A stretch of 6,921 nucleotides of DNA from Tannerellaceae bacterium (GCA_031279915.1 JAITHO010000156.1:1-6921); one strand, 5' to 3'. Counted from the stretch's first letter, positions 1 through 6,098 are shown. Made by a program: numbers and translations. The notes: generated by a model from the letters alone, not told the origin.

Positions 1-1212
1 AGAATTATTATCTACCTGACAATCCTCGCCGCCACCTCACACGCTGCATGCAGCGACGGCAACAACGACGACAACAACCCGTCCGGCAACGGATTCCCCA
101 CGCACGAACTCGCCTGCGATATAAACGTTAACGGCTCCGACGTTAGCTATCTTATTCCACTAGCCGAAGCAGAGCTCAATGGAGGAAGCGCCCAGCTCGC
201 CCGATCCCACGAAGTGTACGGCAATGCATACATCGAAGGCTACAAAAACTGGCTATTCCACCTGCCCGTCTGGAAAGAAGCAGCCGTTTACCGCTATGCG
301 CTCGGCAAAGACGGAACGCTCGTCAAAGACGGAAGTTTGCAGCTAAGCAACAATGCCGGAGCAGGACTGGTCAATCTGCTTTTCCTCTCCGACGCCAAGG
401 CTTATGCCACGCTTGGACTTATCAACAAGATCGTCGTATTCAATCCCTCAACCATGACCTTCATAAAAGAGATAGACCTCGCCAAGCCGGAGTATTCATT
501 CGACGGGCAAGGAACGCCCAATCCGGCAGGAATGATCTACCGCGACGGCAAAGTCTTCGTTGGATGCATGGAGCTGGCCGATATGCCTATCTGCAACAAC
601 GGCGCATATATGATTGTTATCGACGAAGCAACCGACACGCCTGAGAAGTTCATTGCCGACATGCGAGCCACCTCCGCTTCATTCTTCGACAACGAAATCT
701 TCCTCGACGAAAAAGGGGACATCTACGTCACCTGCTGGGCATCCTACGGATATACGCCGGCAGAGTACGGACAAAAGGGAGGATTCCTGCGTATCAAGAA
801 AGGAGCTACCGACTTCGATACGGATTACTTTTTCAACATCACCGACATGACTTTCCCCGCAGTGGAAGGCGGCAAGCTCCAGTACATCGCATCGCTCGAA
901 TACGCATCCGACGGTATTGCTTACGGATTCGGATGCTGCCCTGCTTTCTCCACCGGCGACTGGGTTCACGACAAAACTCACTACTCGCTCAAAGTTGACT
1001 TCTACAACCAAACCATAACCCCGCTGCCCCTCCCCCGCACCAACGCCTATTCATGCGCCATCAACAAGCTGGGCGACGAAATCCTGTTCGGCCTCACCAC
1101 CACTTCGAACGGCACCGGACTATTCTCCTACAACCATCGCACAGGAGTTGCCGGCACAGCCCCCACGGTCAATGCCCCCGGCACAATCATGGACGTGGCG
1201 GTGTTCGAATGA
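1..1212 (+). CDS. Surface lipoprotein with beta-propeller-like repeats (5' end missing)
   Basis: The reading frame is open from base 1 to the TGA at 1210-1212, so the start lies upstream, probably only a few codons away. The first visible residues are a hydrophobic signal core (IIIYLTILAATSHAAC), with the lipid-carrying Cys encoded at 49-51. His at the -3 position of the lipobox is unusual. The tail after Cys is SDGNNDDNN, an acidic/Asn tract like the lipoprotein export signal that sends Bacteroidota lipoproteins to the outer face of the outer membrane. An internal GTG at 214 is not a credible start because it would remove this signal. The remaining ~385 residues contain repeated beta-rich units (KIVVFNPSTMTFIKEIDL, GAYMIVIDEATDTPEKFI, EIFLDEKGDIYVT, TGLFSYNHRTG) typical of YncE-like or DUF4374-like propellers. 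No catalytic motif is recognised. By analogy with other surface propeller lipoproteins it may bind a ligand for a TonB-dependent system, but no partner is visible. The following gene is convergent. Confidence 0.75.
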   Translation, partial: RIIIYLTILAATSHAACSDGNNDDNNPSGNGFPTHELACDINVNGSDVSYLIPLAEAELNGGSAQLARSHEVYGNAYIEGYKNWLFHLPVWKEAAVYRYALGKDGTLVKDGSLQLSNNAGAGLVNLLFLSDAKAYATLGLINKIVVFNPSTMTFIKEIDLAKPEYSFDGQGTPNPAGMIYRDGKVFVGCMELADMPICNNGAYMIVIDEATDTPEKFIADMRATSASFFDNEIFLDEKGDIYVTCWASYGYTPAEYGQKGGFLRIKKGATDFDTDYFFNITDMTFPAVEGGKLQYIASLEYASDGIAYGFGCCPAFSTGDWVHDKTHYSLKVDFYNQTITPLPLPRTNAYSCAINKLGDEILFGLTTTSNGTGLFSYNHRTGVAGTAPTVNAPGTIMDVAVFE

Positions 1213-1248
1213 CTTTGCTAAAAGAATGATTATTGAATGATTGATATG

Positions 1249-1296
1249 CCCTCGGCTGCCTGCTTGGGAAAACCCCAAAGCTGGCATGCCGAAGGG
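1249..1296. terminator. Long imperfect hairpin between convergent genes, possible bidirectional terminator
   Basis: The inner stem pairs 1257-1268 (TGCCTGCTTGGG) with 1274-1286, broken by one T/T mismatch and one bulged A, around a five-base loop at 1269-1273. It extends outward through 1249-1256 (CCCTCGGC) pairing with 1288-1296 (GCCGAAGGG), with single-base bulges, giving about 19 paired positions. It lies between the stop codons of the two convergent genes, where a shared terminator is expected. Neither side has a run of T right after the stem, so it is not a canonical intrinsic terminator; it could instead be a 3'-end stabilising structure or a copy of a palindromic repeat. Confidence 0.5.
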
Positions 1297-1306
1297 ATAG
1301 CCCCCG

Positions 1307-2545
1307 TCAGGGAACCTGCACGGCTCCGGGTATGTTGGGCTGGCCGTTGAGTTGCTTTATGTTCGTGGGAGAGACGTACTGATGCGATGGCACGAGCGAG
1401 ATGGCTTTTGATTTCAGGTCTTGGGGCAAATAGCTGTCGATGTTGGCTTCGAGCGCAGATTTCCAGGCGGCCACGGAGGATGCTACGGGGTAGTTATTGG
1501 ATCCGAGCTCGTCTGGATTATAGAGCACATTGCCCTTCTCGACGTTCATGGGAATGTATGCGTTGAACTTGGCGCTGGCCTGTATGGCATTGTTCAGGAA
1601 GTAGATTTCCACCCCCGAGGCCGGCGCGCCGAGAACGTAATTGTCGCCGTTGTGATGGTTGATAATGGTATTGTGGGCCACGAAGAGCTTGTTGACCGGA
1701 TGAATCGAGGCCGATTCTTTGGCGAAGCTGATGACGTGCGGATTGTCGGGTGTGGCCGATTTCTGGATGACATTGCCGACGATGATGGCCTGTCCGCCGT
1801 CGGGAACGTCGATCTCGTAGCTGGCCGTTGCGATGGCATCGGTTCCGTCGGCAATCAGGTTGCAGTAGATGTAGCTCAGCGCCGCACGTGTTTTGATCAG
1901 GTGTCCGCGGCGTGCGTGATGGAAGTATGAGCCTGAGATATGCAGGCTGCCTACGCGTCCGACGTAGATGTTGTGCGAAAAGCCATCGCCGTAGCCTCCG
2001 TATCCAAACTCCGAGTTCCGCACCGTCAAGCTGATAGTGTTGGTATTGCCCGTGAGTATTCCCATTTCGTTGTGAAGGAATTTGCAGGCGATGACCGTCA
2101 GGTTTCCCTCCGTCAGACGGATTCCGGCTCCGTTTTGGTCGGGCACCTTAGCGTTGATGAAGGTGATGCCTTCCACGCAAACGTTTCCTCCATTGATTTC
2201 CCAGATACCCTTGCCGCCGAAGTGCTGTCCGTTCGCATCCAGAATCACATCGCCTCCAACGGCTCGGATGACCAGATTGTTTTGATTCCAGAAAGCCACG
2301 TCGCCCTTATAGGTTCCGGCGTCGATCTCAATGATCATATTATCGCCCGCAGCCTCGGCAGCCTCTTTGATGGTTTTGAAAGTTTTGTTGGGGCCCACTC
2401 GCAATATCTCGGCATTATCCTCGCAGGGGCAGGTCGTAATATCGTCGATTACGTGATTGAAGGCGGGCACTTCGTTAGAGCAAGATCCCGCGGAAAGTAG
2501 TAATAAGATGGCAGCCAAAGCTCCCGTAAATACATTCTCATTCAT
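1307..2545 (-). CDS. Right-handed parallel beta-helix lipoprotein (pectin-lyase-like fold)
   Basis: The protein has 412 residues from the ATG at 2545. Residues 1-22 form a lipoprotein signal (hydrophobic AAILLLL, lipobox SAGSC, Cys22). Residues 49-82 (ILRVGPNKTFKTIKEAAEAA, then IIEIDAGTYKGD) are the usual entry to a pectin-lyase-type beta-helix. Regular short coils follow to about residue 330 (GNLTVIACKF, ISLTVRNSEF, GSLHISGSYF, QAIIVGNVI, KLFVAHNTII, VEIYFLNNAI). Motifs HNIYVG (191-196), GHLIKTRA (214-221) and YEIDVPDGG (243-251) fall on successive coils and carry His, Lys, Arg, Glu and Asp. From memory, a widespread uncharacterised bacterial beta-helix family keeps the same three motifs, so they may line a substrate groove. 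Polysaccharide lyase or hydrolase activity is possible but unproven. The MNEN n-region lacks a positive charge; an in-frame ATG at 2605 (MYKKN) would add 20 residues including lysines. I prefer 2545 because the signal core follows directly and an A/T-rich leader precedes it. The gene is divergent from the ribose operon. Confidence 0.8.
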   Translation of the reverse strand: MNENVFTGALAAILLLLSAGSCSNEVPAFNHVIDDITTCPCEDNAEILRVGPNKTFKTIKEAAEAAGDNMIIEIDAGTYKGDVAFWNQNNLVIRAVGGDVILDANGQHFGGKGIWEINGGNVCVEGITFINAKVPDQNGAGIRLTEGNLTVIACKFLHNEMGILTGNTNTISLTVRNSEFGYGGYGDGFSHNIYVGRVGSLHISGSYFHHARRGHLIKTRAALSYIYCNLIADGTDAIATASYEIDVPDGGQAIIVGNVIQKSATPDNPHVISFAKESASIHPVNKLFVAHNTIINHHNGDNYVLGAPASGVEIYFLNNAIQASAKFNAYIPMNVEKGNVLYNPDELGSNNYPVASSVAAWKSALEANIDSYLPQDLKSKAISLVPSHQYVSPTNIKQLNGQPNIPGAVQVP

Positions 2546-2585
2546 GTGATTCAAAAAATTTAAAGTTGATAGTTTGTAAACGTAG

Positions 2586-2620
2586 CAAATATTTTTCTTA
2601 TACATAGATAATACAACCAA
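2586..2620 (-). promoter_or_regulatory. Possible promoter of the beta-helix gene
   Basis: On the minus strand AATATTTGC (about 2585-2593) resembles the Bacteroidota -7 box TAnnTTTG but is not an exact match. TTGGTTG (2614-2620) lies roughly 20 bases further upstream, the expected place for the -33 TTTG/TTG element. Transcription would begin about 35 bases before the ATG at 2545, leaving an A/T-rich leader without a Shine-Dalgarno sequence. The box match is imperfect. Confidence 0.3.
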
Positions 2621-2702
2621 GACAGGAAAGGAGGGTAGCCCTCTCATAGCAGCCTGCTTTGCCCGAAGGGCGGGGTGGTAAGAACTAAAGCATCCAAATA
2701 CC

Positions 2703-2718
2703 AATTGCCTTCGATACT
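2703..2718. repeat. Direct repeat, copy 1 (AATTGCCTTCGATACT)
   Basis: This copy matches 15 of 16 bases with the copy at 2745-2760, differing only at the fifth base (G versus A). The two copies start 42 bp apart and flank the hairpin at 2721-2744. Confidence 0.8.
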
Positions 2719-2720
2719 CC

Positions 2721-2744
2721 CCCCTGCCTCGTCCAGAGGAGGGG
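2721..2744. repeat. Hairpin between the two direct repeats
   Basis: CCCCT-G-CCTC (2721-2730) pairs with GAGGAGGGG (2736-2744): nine base pairs with a single bulged G at 2726 and the loop GTCCA. It could act as a transcription roadblock between divergent genes, or simply be part of a palindromic repeat element. No T-run follows on either strand. Confidence 0.6.
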
Positions 2745-2760
2745 AATTACCTTCGATACT
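2745..2760. repeat. Direct repeat, copy 2 (AATTACCTTCGATACT)
   Basis: Second copy of the 16-bp repeat, 15 of 16 identical to 2703-2718. The stretch from here to 2852 contains no gene; the only other pattern noticed is a trivial GGGGAC tandem at 2819-2830. Confidence 0.8.
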
Positions 2761-2852
2761 TATTTCCCGCGGCCTCTCTACGATTGCTCACACATACCTT
2801 TGAGACGACTCCTTTGGCGGGGACGGGGACAAGCGATTTGGATAATAACTTC

Positions 2853-2860
2853 TATATTTG
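2853..2860 (+). promoter_or_regulatory. Candidate -7 box of the ribose operon (TATATTTG)
   Basis: TATATTTG followed by T is an exact match to the Bacteroidota -7 consensus TAnnTTTG. It would place the transcription start about 17 bases before the GTG at 2884. No TTTG sits at the usual 19-21 bp spacing: the nearest, at 2837-2840, is only 12 bp away, and another at 2813-2816 is too far. The -33 element is therefore weak or missing, which could mean an activator is needed. Confidence 0.45.
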
Positions 2861-2883
2861 TCAAACCTCATAAATTATAATAC

Positions 2884-3819
2884 GTGAACACAGTGAAGAA
2901 ACAATATCAATCAAACATTTTTGTTGTCGGAAGCAGTAATACCGACATGGTCGTCAAGACCAAGCATCTTCCGCGCTCGGGCGAAACGGTTATCGGCGGC
3001 TCCTTCTTTATGAATCCCGGAGGCAAGGGGGCGAACCAGGCCGTGGCTGCGGCAAGGCTCGGCGGCAAGGTGAAGCTTATATGCAAAACCGGCAATGACT
3101 TCTTCGGGAATATGTCGCGGCTATCGTTCGAAGAAGAGGGCATTGATACTTCGTTCGTTCTGTCTGACTACCAAAATCCTTCGGGAGTGGCGCTCATAAT
3201 GGTCGACGATAAGGGAGAGAACTGCATCGCGGTGGCCTCCGGATCTAATGCCAACTTGCTGCCTTTGGATATGGCGCCGGTGGTTGGTCTCATTAAGAAT
3301 ACTGATATTGTTCTCATGCAGCTTGAGATTCCGCTGACGACAGTGAAGTTCTTGAGCGCAGTAGCCTGCTACATAGGGGCGACGGTGATTCTTAATCCGG
3401 CTCCGGCTATGCCTCTCTTTCCGAATATCTTTAAAGACTTTCATATCCTTACTCCTAATGAAACGGAGGCTGAGATGCTGTCGGGCGTGAAGATCGTTGA
3501 CGAGGCTTCGGCTGAGAAGGCTGCCCGGGTCATAGCCGAAATGGGAGTGCAGTACGTTATCATCACTCTCGGAGCAAAGGGAGCTTTGGTGTTCGATAGA
3601 GCCGAAGGCAAGGCAGAGATTATAGCTGCGCCCCAGGTAGTGGCCGTAGATACGACAGCTGCAGGCGACGTCTTCAATGGAGCCTTAGCCGTGGCCATTG
3701 CGCAGAAGCAAAGCATAGCCGAGGCCGCTCGATTTGCCTGCAAGGCGGCTGCCATCTCAGTGACACGACAGGGAGCCCAATCCTCGGCGCCATATCGCAA
3801 GGAGGTCGACAGCTTCTGA
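2884..3819 (+). CDS. rbsK: Ribokinase (PfkB-family carbohydrate kinase)
   Basis: This cytoplasmic enzyme phosphorylates D-ribose with ATP to ribose 5-phosphate, feeding the pentose phosphate and nucleotide pathways. At 311 residues it has the normal ribokinase length and every landmark: the substrate strand GSSNTDMVV (16-24), the first PfkB signature NPGGKGANQAVAAARLG (44-60), NPAP (171-174), TPNETEAEMLSG (190-201), the nucleotide-binding ITLGAKGA (227-234), and the second signature VDTTAAGDVFNGALA (255-269) with catalytic base Asp262. DTTAAGD, as opposed to DTTGAGD, and the ending RQGAQSSAPYRKEVDSF are typical of true ribokinases. The start is GTG at 2884, just after an in-frame TAA at 2878; a second GTG at 2893 is also possible. 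No Shine-Dalgarno is present. It is the first gene of the operon, 48 bp before the ADP-ribosylglycohydrolase. Another pentose or a nucleoside as substrate cannot be excluded, but ribose is strongly favoured. Confidence 0.93.
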   Translation: MNTVKKQYQSNIFVVGSSNTDMVVKTKHLPRSGETVIGGSFFMNPGGKGANQAVAAARLGGKVKLICKTGNDFFGNMSRLSFEEEGIDTSFVLSDYQNPSGVALIMVDDKGENCIAVASGSNANLLPLDMAPVVGLIKNTDIVLMQLEIPLTTVKFLSAVACYIGATVILNPAPAMPLFPNIFKDFHILTPNETEAEMLSGVKIVDEASAEKAARVIAEMGVQYVIITLGAKGALVFDRAEGKAEIIAAPQVVAVDTTAAGDVFNGALAVAIAQKQSIAEAARFACKAAAISVTRQGAQSSAPYRKEVDSF

Positions 3820-3820
3820 A

Positions 3821-3853
3821 TTTGATGCGCAATAGATCGCCGATTATACTTTA
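3821..3853 (+). promoter_or_regulatory. Weak internal promoter candidate before the glycohydrolase gene
   Basis: TTTG at 3821-3824 lies 20 bp before TATACTTTA (3845-3853), which is close to, but not an exact copy of, the -7 box. The spacing fits the Bacteroidota pattern. It falls in the 48-bp gap after rbsK, so it would be a secondary internal promoter; readthrough from upstream remains the simpler view. Confidence 0.22.
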
Positions 3854-3867
3854 AAACAATAATACTC

Positions 3868-5412
3868 ATGAAACAGTTTCTGATTCTTTTATCTATCGCC
3901 TTATTGCTTGCGGCATGCGCTCCGTCGGGAGCCGGCAAGCAGGAGCAAGCATCGCTCCCGGGAAAGATCTCTCTATCGAAGGCCGAACTCCTCAACAAGA
4001 TCAAAGGCGGATGGGCCGGCCAGGCTATCGGATGCACCTACGGAGGCCCAACCGAGTTCAAGTATCCGGGTACAATGATTCAAGACTATGTGCCCATACA
4101 ATGGCCAGACGGATACATCAAGTGGTACATGACCAACTCGCCAGGTCTATACGACGACATTTATATGGATCTGACCTTCGTCGACGTATTCGAACGGCTC
4201 GGACTCGACGCGCCGGTTGATTCCTTTGCCATGGCCTTCGCTACCGCCGGATATACCCTCTGGCATGCGAATCAGGCTGCGCGATATAATATCCTCCACG
4301 GAATCATGCCGCCGGCTTCAGGGCATTGGATGAATAATCCGCATGCCGACGATATCGATTACCAGATTGAGGCTGACTACGCCGGACTGATGGCTCCAGG
4401 AATGCCTAACGCTGCTTCTGAAATATCCGACAAGATCGGACACATCATGAACTATGGCGACGGATGGTACGGGGGAGTTTACGTCGGAGCAATGTACGCC
4501 CTGGCATTCGTTTCCGATGATGTGGAGTTCGTCGTCACCGAGGCTCTCAAGACCATACCGACCGAGAGCCGCTTCTATCAATGCATGGCCGACGTTATCC
4601 AATGGCACAAGCAATATCCCTCTGACTGGAAACAAACATGGGCGGAGTGCGAAAAGAAATGGAGCAGCGACATAGGATGCCCGCACGGCGTTTACGTACC
4701 ATTCAATATCGACGCCCTAATCAATAGCGCTTACATCATTATAGGACTGCTATACGGCGAAGGAGATTTCGCACGAACAATCGACATCTCTACCCGATGC
4801 GGACAGGATTCCGACTGTAATCCGGCCTCCTCTGGAGGTATCCTCGGCGCTATCCTTGGATACGATAGGATTCCGGAATACTGGATGAAGAACCTGAGGG
4901 AAGTGGAAGACATCAACTTTGCCTACACCACTATCTCCCTCAACAAAACCTACCAGATGAGCTACAAGCACGCCCTCGCGATCATCGAACGCAACGGAGG
5001 CAAGGTTGGCGATGAAACGGTTGAGATCGTCACGCAGGCTCCGCAGCCCGTGCGCCTCGAACAAGGATTCGAGGGATGCTATCCGGCACAGCGAATCAGC
5101 ATCAACAAGAACATTGCCGACATCGGCTCCATAGAGTTTGAAGGCACAGGAATAATCTTCGACGGAAGCGTTCGCGCCAATGATGACTACGTTGCACGGG
5201 CGGAGATGTACATCGACGGAGAGCTATCCGAATCGGTTGAGCTGCCCGCATCCTACACCCTCCGCCGACACGAACTCTTCTGGAAGTACCAGCTCCCAAA
5301 AGGAAAACACACAGCTACCTTCAAATGGCTCAACCCAACCGATGGCGCAAACATCCGTTTCGGAGCCGCACAAGTATACTCCGACGCTCCCCAAAAAACA
5401 TCGCATCCATAA
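3868..5412 (+). CDS. ADP-ribosylglycohydrolase-family lipoprotein with C-terminal beta-sandwich
   Basis: The 514-residue protein begins with a clear lipoprotein signal (LILLSIALLLAAC, Cys17). The next residues (APSGAGKQEQ) lack the acidic export tract, suggesting periplasmic rather than surface exposure. Residues ~36-375 form an ADP-ribosylglycohydrolase (ARH/DraG-like, all-helical) domain: KIKGGWAGQAIGCTYGG (44-60), the N-terminal metal motif YDDIYMDLTF (95-104), and the C-terminal motif GQDSDCNPASSGGILGA (312-328) with Asp314 and Asp316. These motifs match the acidic ligands of the two Mg ions that activate water to break a ribosyl bond. Residues ~395-505 form a separate beta-rich domain (GTGIIFDGSVRANDDYVARA, EMYIDGE, RRHELFWKYQLPKGKH) resembling galactose-binding-like modules and probably holding a sugar. 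In context with ribokinase and a ribose-type permease it most likely frees ribose or ADP-ribose from a scavenged substrate. ATG at 3868 is set by the signal peptide. The exact substrate is unknown. Confidence 0.88.
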   Translation: MKQFLILLSIALLLAACAPSGAGKQEQASLPGKISLSKAELLNKIKGGWAGQAIGCTYGGPTEFKYPGTMIQDYVPIQWPDGYIKWYMTNSPGLYDDIYMDLTFVDVFERLGLDAPVDSFAMAFATAGYTLWHANQAARYNILHGIMPPASGHWMNNPHADDIDYQIEADYAGLMAPGMPNAASEISDKIGHIMNYGDGWYGGVYVGAMYALAFVSDDVEFVVTEALKTIPTESRFYQCMADVIQWHKQYPSDWKQTWAECEKKWSSDIGCPHGVYVPFNIDALINSAYIIIGLLYGEGDFARTIDISTRCGQDSDCNPASSGGILGAILGYDRIPEYWMKNLREVEDINFAYTTISLNKTYQMSYKHALAIIERNGGKVGDETVEIVTQAPQPVRLEQGFEGCYPAQRISINKNIADIGSIEFEGTGIIFDGSVRANDDYVARAEMYIDGELSESVELPASYTLRRHELFWKYQLPKGKHTATFKWLNPTDGANIRFGAAQVYSDAPQKTSHP

Positions 5413-5425
5413 GCTCAGGTAAAAG

Positions 5426-5434
5426 AATATTTGC
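5426..5434 (+). promoter_or_regulatory. Possible internal promoter box (AATATTTGC)
   Basis: AATATTTGC in the 67-bp gap upstream of the small lipoprotein gene is the same nine-base string found before the beta-helix gene. It resembles TAnnTTTGC but has no clear -33 partner. The rest of the gap is A/T-rich leader with no obvious terminator, so the operon can continue through it. Confidence 0.22.
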
Positions 5435-5479
5435 ATTAGTATAAACGATTTATTGAGAATAAATAAAAATTTCAGTAAG

Positions 5480-6064
5480 ATGAAAAAACATGTAATTGTA
5501 AGCACGCTTATTGGCGCGCTAATGCTGACCGCATGTGGCAGAGACAGCGCAACAAAAGGAGTCCTCAAATCACTTAATTCGAGTTACGATTATGACGGGA
5601 AAGAGGTTGAACTCGTGGGATACATTGCCATCGCTTCCGGAAGGGCCGGCGGGGCATTGGTTACGAACGGCAAGATCGCTGTCGGGCTGGTCAACTCCAG
5701 CATGCAACAGAAACAAGACGCATTTGCGGAAGCGAGCATCAATTTCGGCCAGGACATAAATAGCCTCTGGATTCCCGAAAAATTCCAGCTATCAGACGTT
5801 GAAGTGTATGATGCTAATGGGAAGAAGTTTGGAATTAACACCAAATTTGCATTCAAGGCTATGGTACATTATACCAACAAAGAGTGGGCGAAAGCTACCG
5901 AAGAATCACAGGATAGCCGCAAAATGCAGTTCGGAGGACTGAAGTCGGAGGCCGATAAAGCCGCCGAAGCTAAGGCCGCTGCCGAGGAACGGAAAAAGAA
6001 AACGGGCGACCCAAATGACTACTCTTTCAGGCTTATCATCACCTCAATCTCTAAAGCGCCTTGA
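5480..6064 (+). CDS. Small lipoprotein of unknown function, OB-fold-like
   Basis: From ATG 5480 the protein has 194 residues and starts with a textbook lipoprotein signal: MKKHV, hydrophobic core, lipobox LTAC, Cys19. An upstream in-frame TTG at 5453 would bury the signal and is rejected. The mature part has beta-rich stretches: YDYDGKEVELVGYIAIASG (36-54), GGALVTNGKIAVGLVNSS (57-74), FQLSDVEVYDANGKKFGI (102-119), TKFAFKAMVHYTN (121-133) and YSFRLIITSIS (181-191). A DGKEVELVGYI start followed by short strands recalls the tRNA_anti-like/OB-fold lipoproteins of Bacteroidota. A charged, Ala/Glu/Lys-rich helix (about 154-175) is inserted before the last strand. No catalytic residues stand out. 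It lies 67 bp after the glycohydrolase and 34 bp before the permease, so it probably serves the same pathway, perhaps binding a ligand or the glycohydrolase; that role is inference from position. Confidence 0.8.
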   Translation: MKKHVIVSTLIGALMLTACGRDSATKGVLKSLNSSYDYDGKEVELVGYIAIASGRAGGALVTNGKIAVGLVNSSMQQKQDAFAEASINFGQDINSLWIPEKFQLSDVEVYDANGKKFGINTKFAFKAMVHYTNKEWAKATEESQDSRKMQFGGLKSEADKAAEAKAAAEERKKKTGDPNDYSFRLIITSISKAP

Positions 6065-6098
6065 CAAAAACGGATAGGCTCACCTAATACACACCGCT

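Larger units (their letters stand above)
2621..2760. repeat. GC-rich palindromic intergenic segment, probable interspersed repeat
   Basis: The segment is much richer in G/C runs than the flanking leader DNA and holds several structures: the hairpin GCCC-GAA-GGGC at 2661-2671 followed by GGGGTGGT, a second hairpin at 2721-2744, and a 16-bp direct repeat at 2703-2718 and 2745-2760. From memory, sequences of the type CCGAAGGGCGGGGTGG joined to CCTCCTCTGGA and GTATCGAAGG occur repeatedly between genes in Bacteroidales genomes, so this is plausibly a degenerate copy of such a family. No coding capacity is credible. That it is repeated elsewhere cannot be seen from this window alone. Confidence 0.45.

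Noticed and set aside
679..1011. Minus-strand 110-codon frame inside the propeller gene
   Set aside because: It is a shadow frame of a gene with clear protein-level repeats and carries no recognisable motif.
1421..2500. Two open frames on the + strand (1421-1930 and 1940-2500) opposite the beta-helix gene
   Set aside because: They lack signal peptides and recognisable domains, and lie wholly antisense to a gene with clear beta-helix repeats; they are shadows of its codon bias.
2546..2704. N-terminal extension of the beta-helix protein up to 2704
   Set aside because: It would translate the palindromic repeat region and put 53 residues in front of a complete lipoprotein signal; no sensible start context exists.
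2703..2760. Possible CRISPR-like repeat-spacer unit
   Set aside because: There are only two 16-bp copies, the intervening DNA is itself a hairpin, and no cas genes are present.
2819..2830. GGGGAC tandem duplication
   Set aside because: Two 6-bp units are too short to be meaningful; probably chance in a G-rich stretch.
2813..2840. TTTG motifs at 2813 and 2837 as the -33 element of rbsK
   Set aside because: Distances to the -7 box (36 and 12 bp) fall outside the usual 19-21 bp.
3441..4037. 198-codon minus-strand frame spanning the rbsK end and the glycohydrolase start
   Set aside because: It is antisense to two well-supported genes and crosses their intergenic gap; the translation shows no domain.
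5224..5568. Minus-strand frame of 114 codons covering the gap after the glycohydrolase gene
   Set aside because: It has some hydrophobic stretches but is antisense to two genes and spans their intergenic region; no family resemblance.
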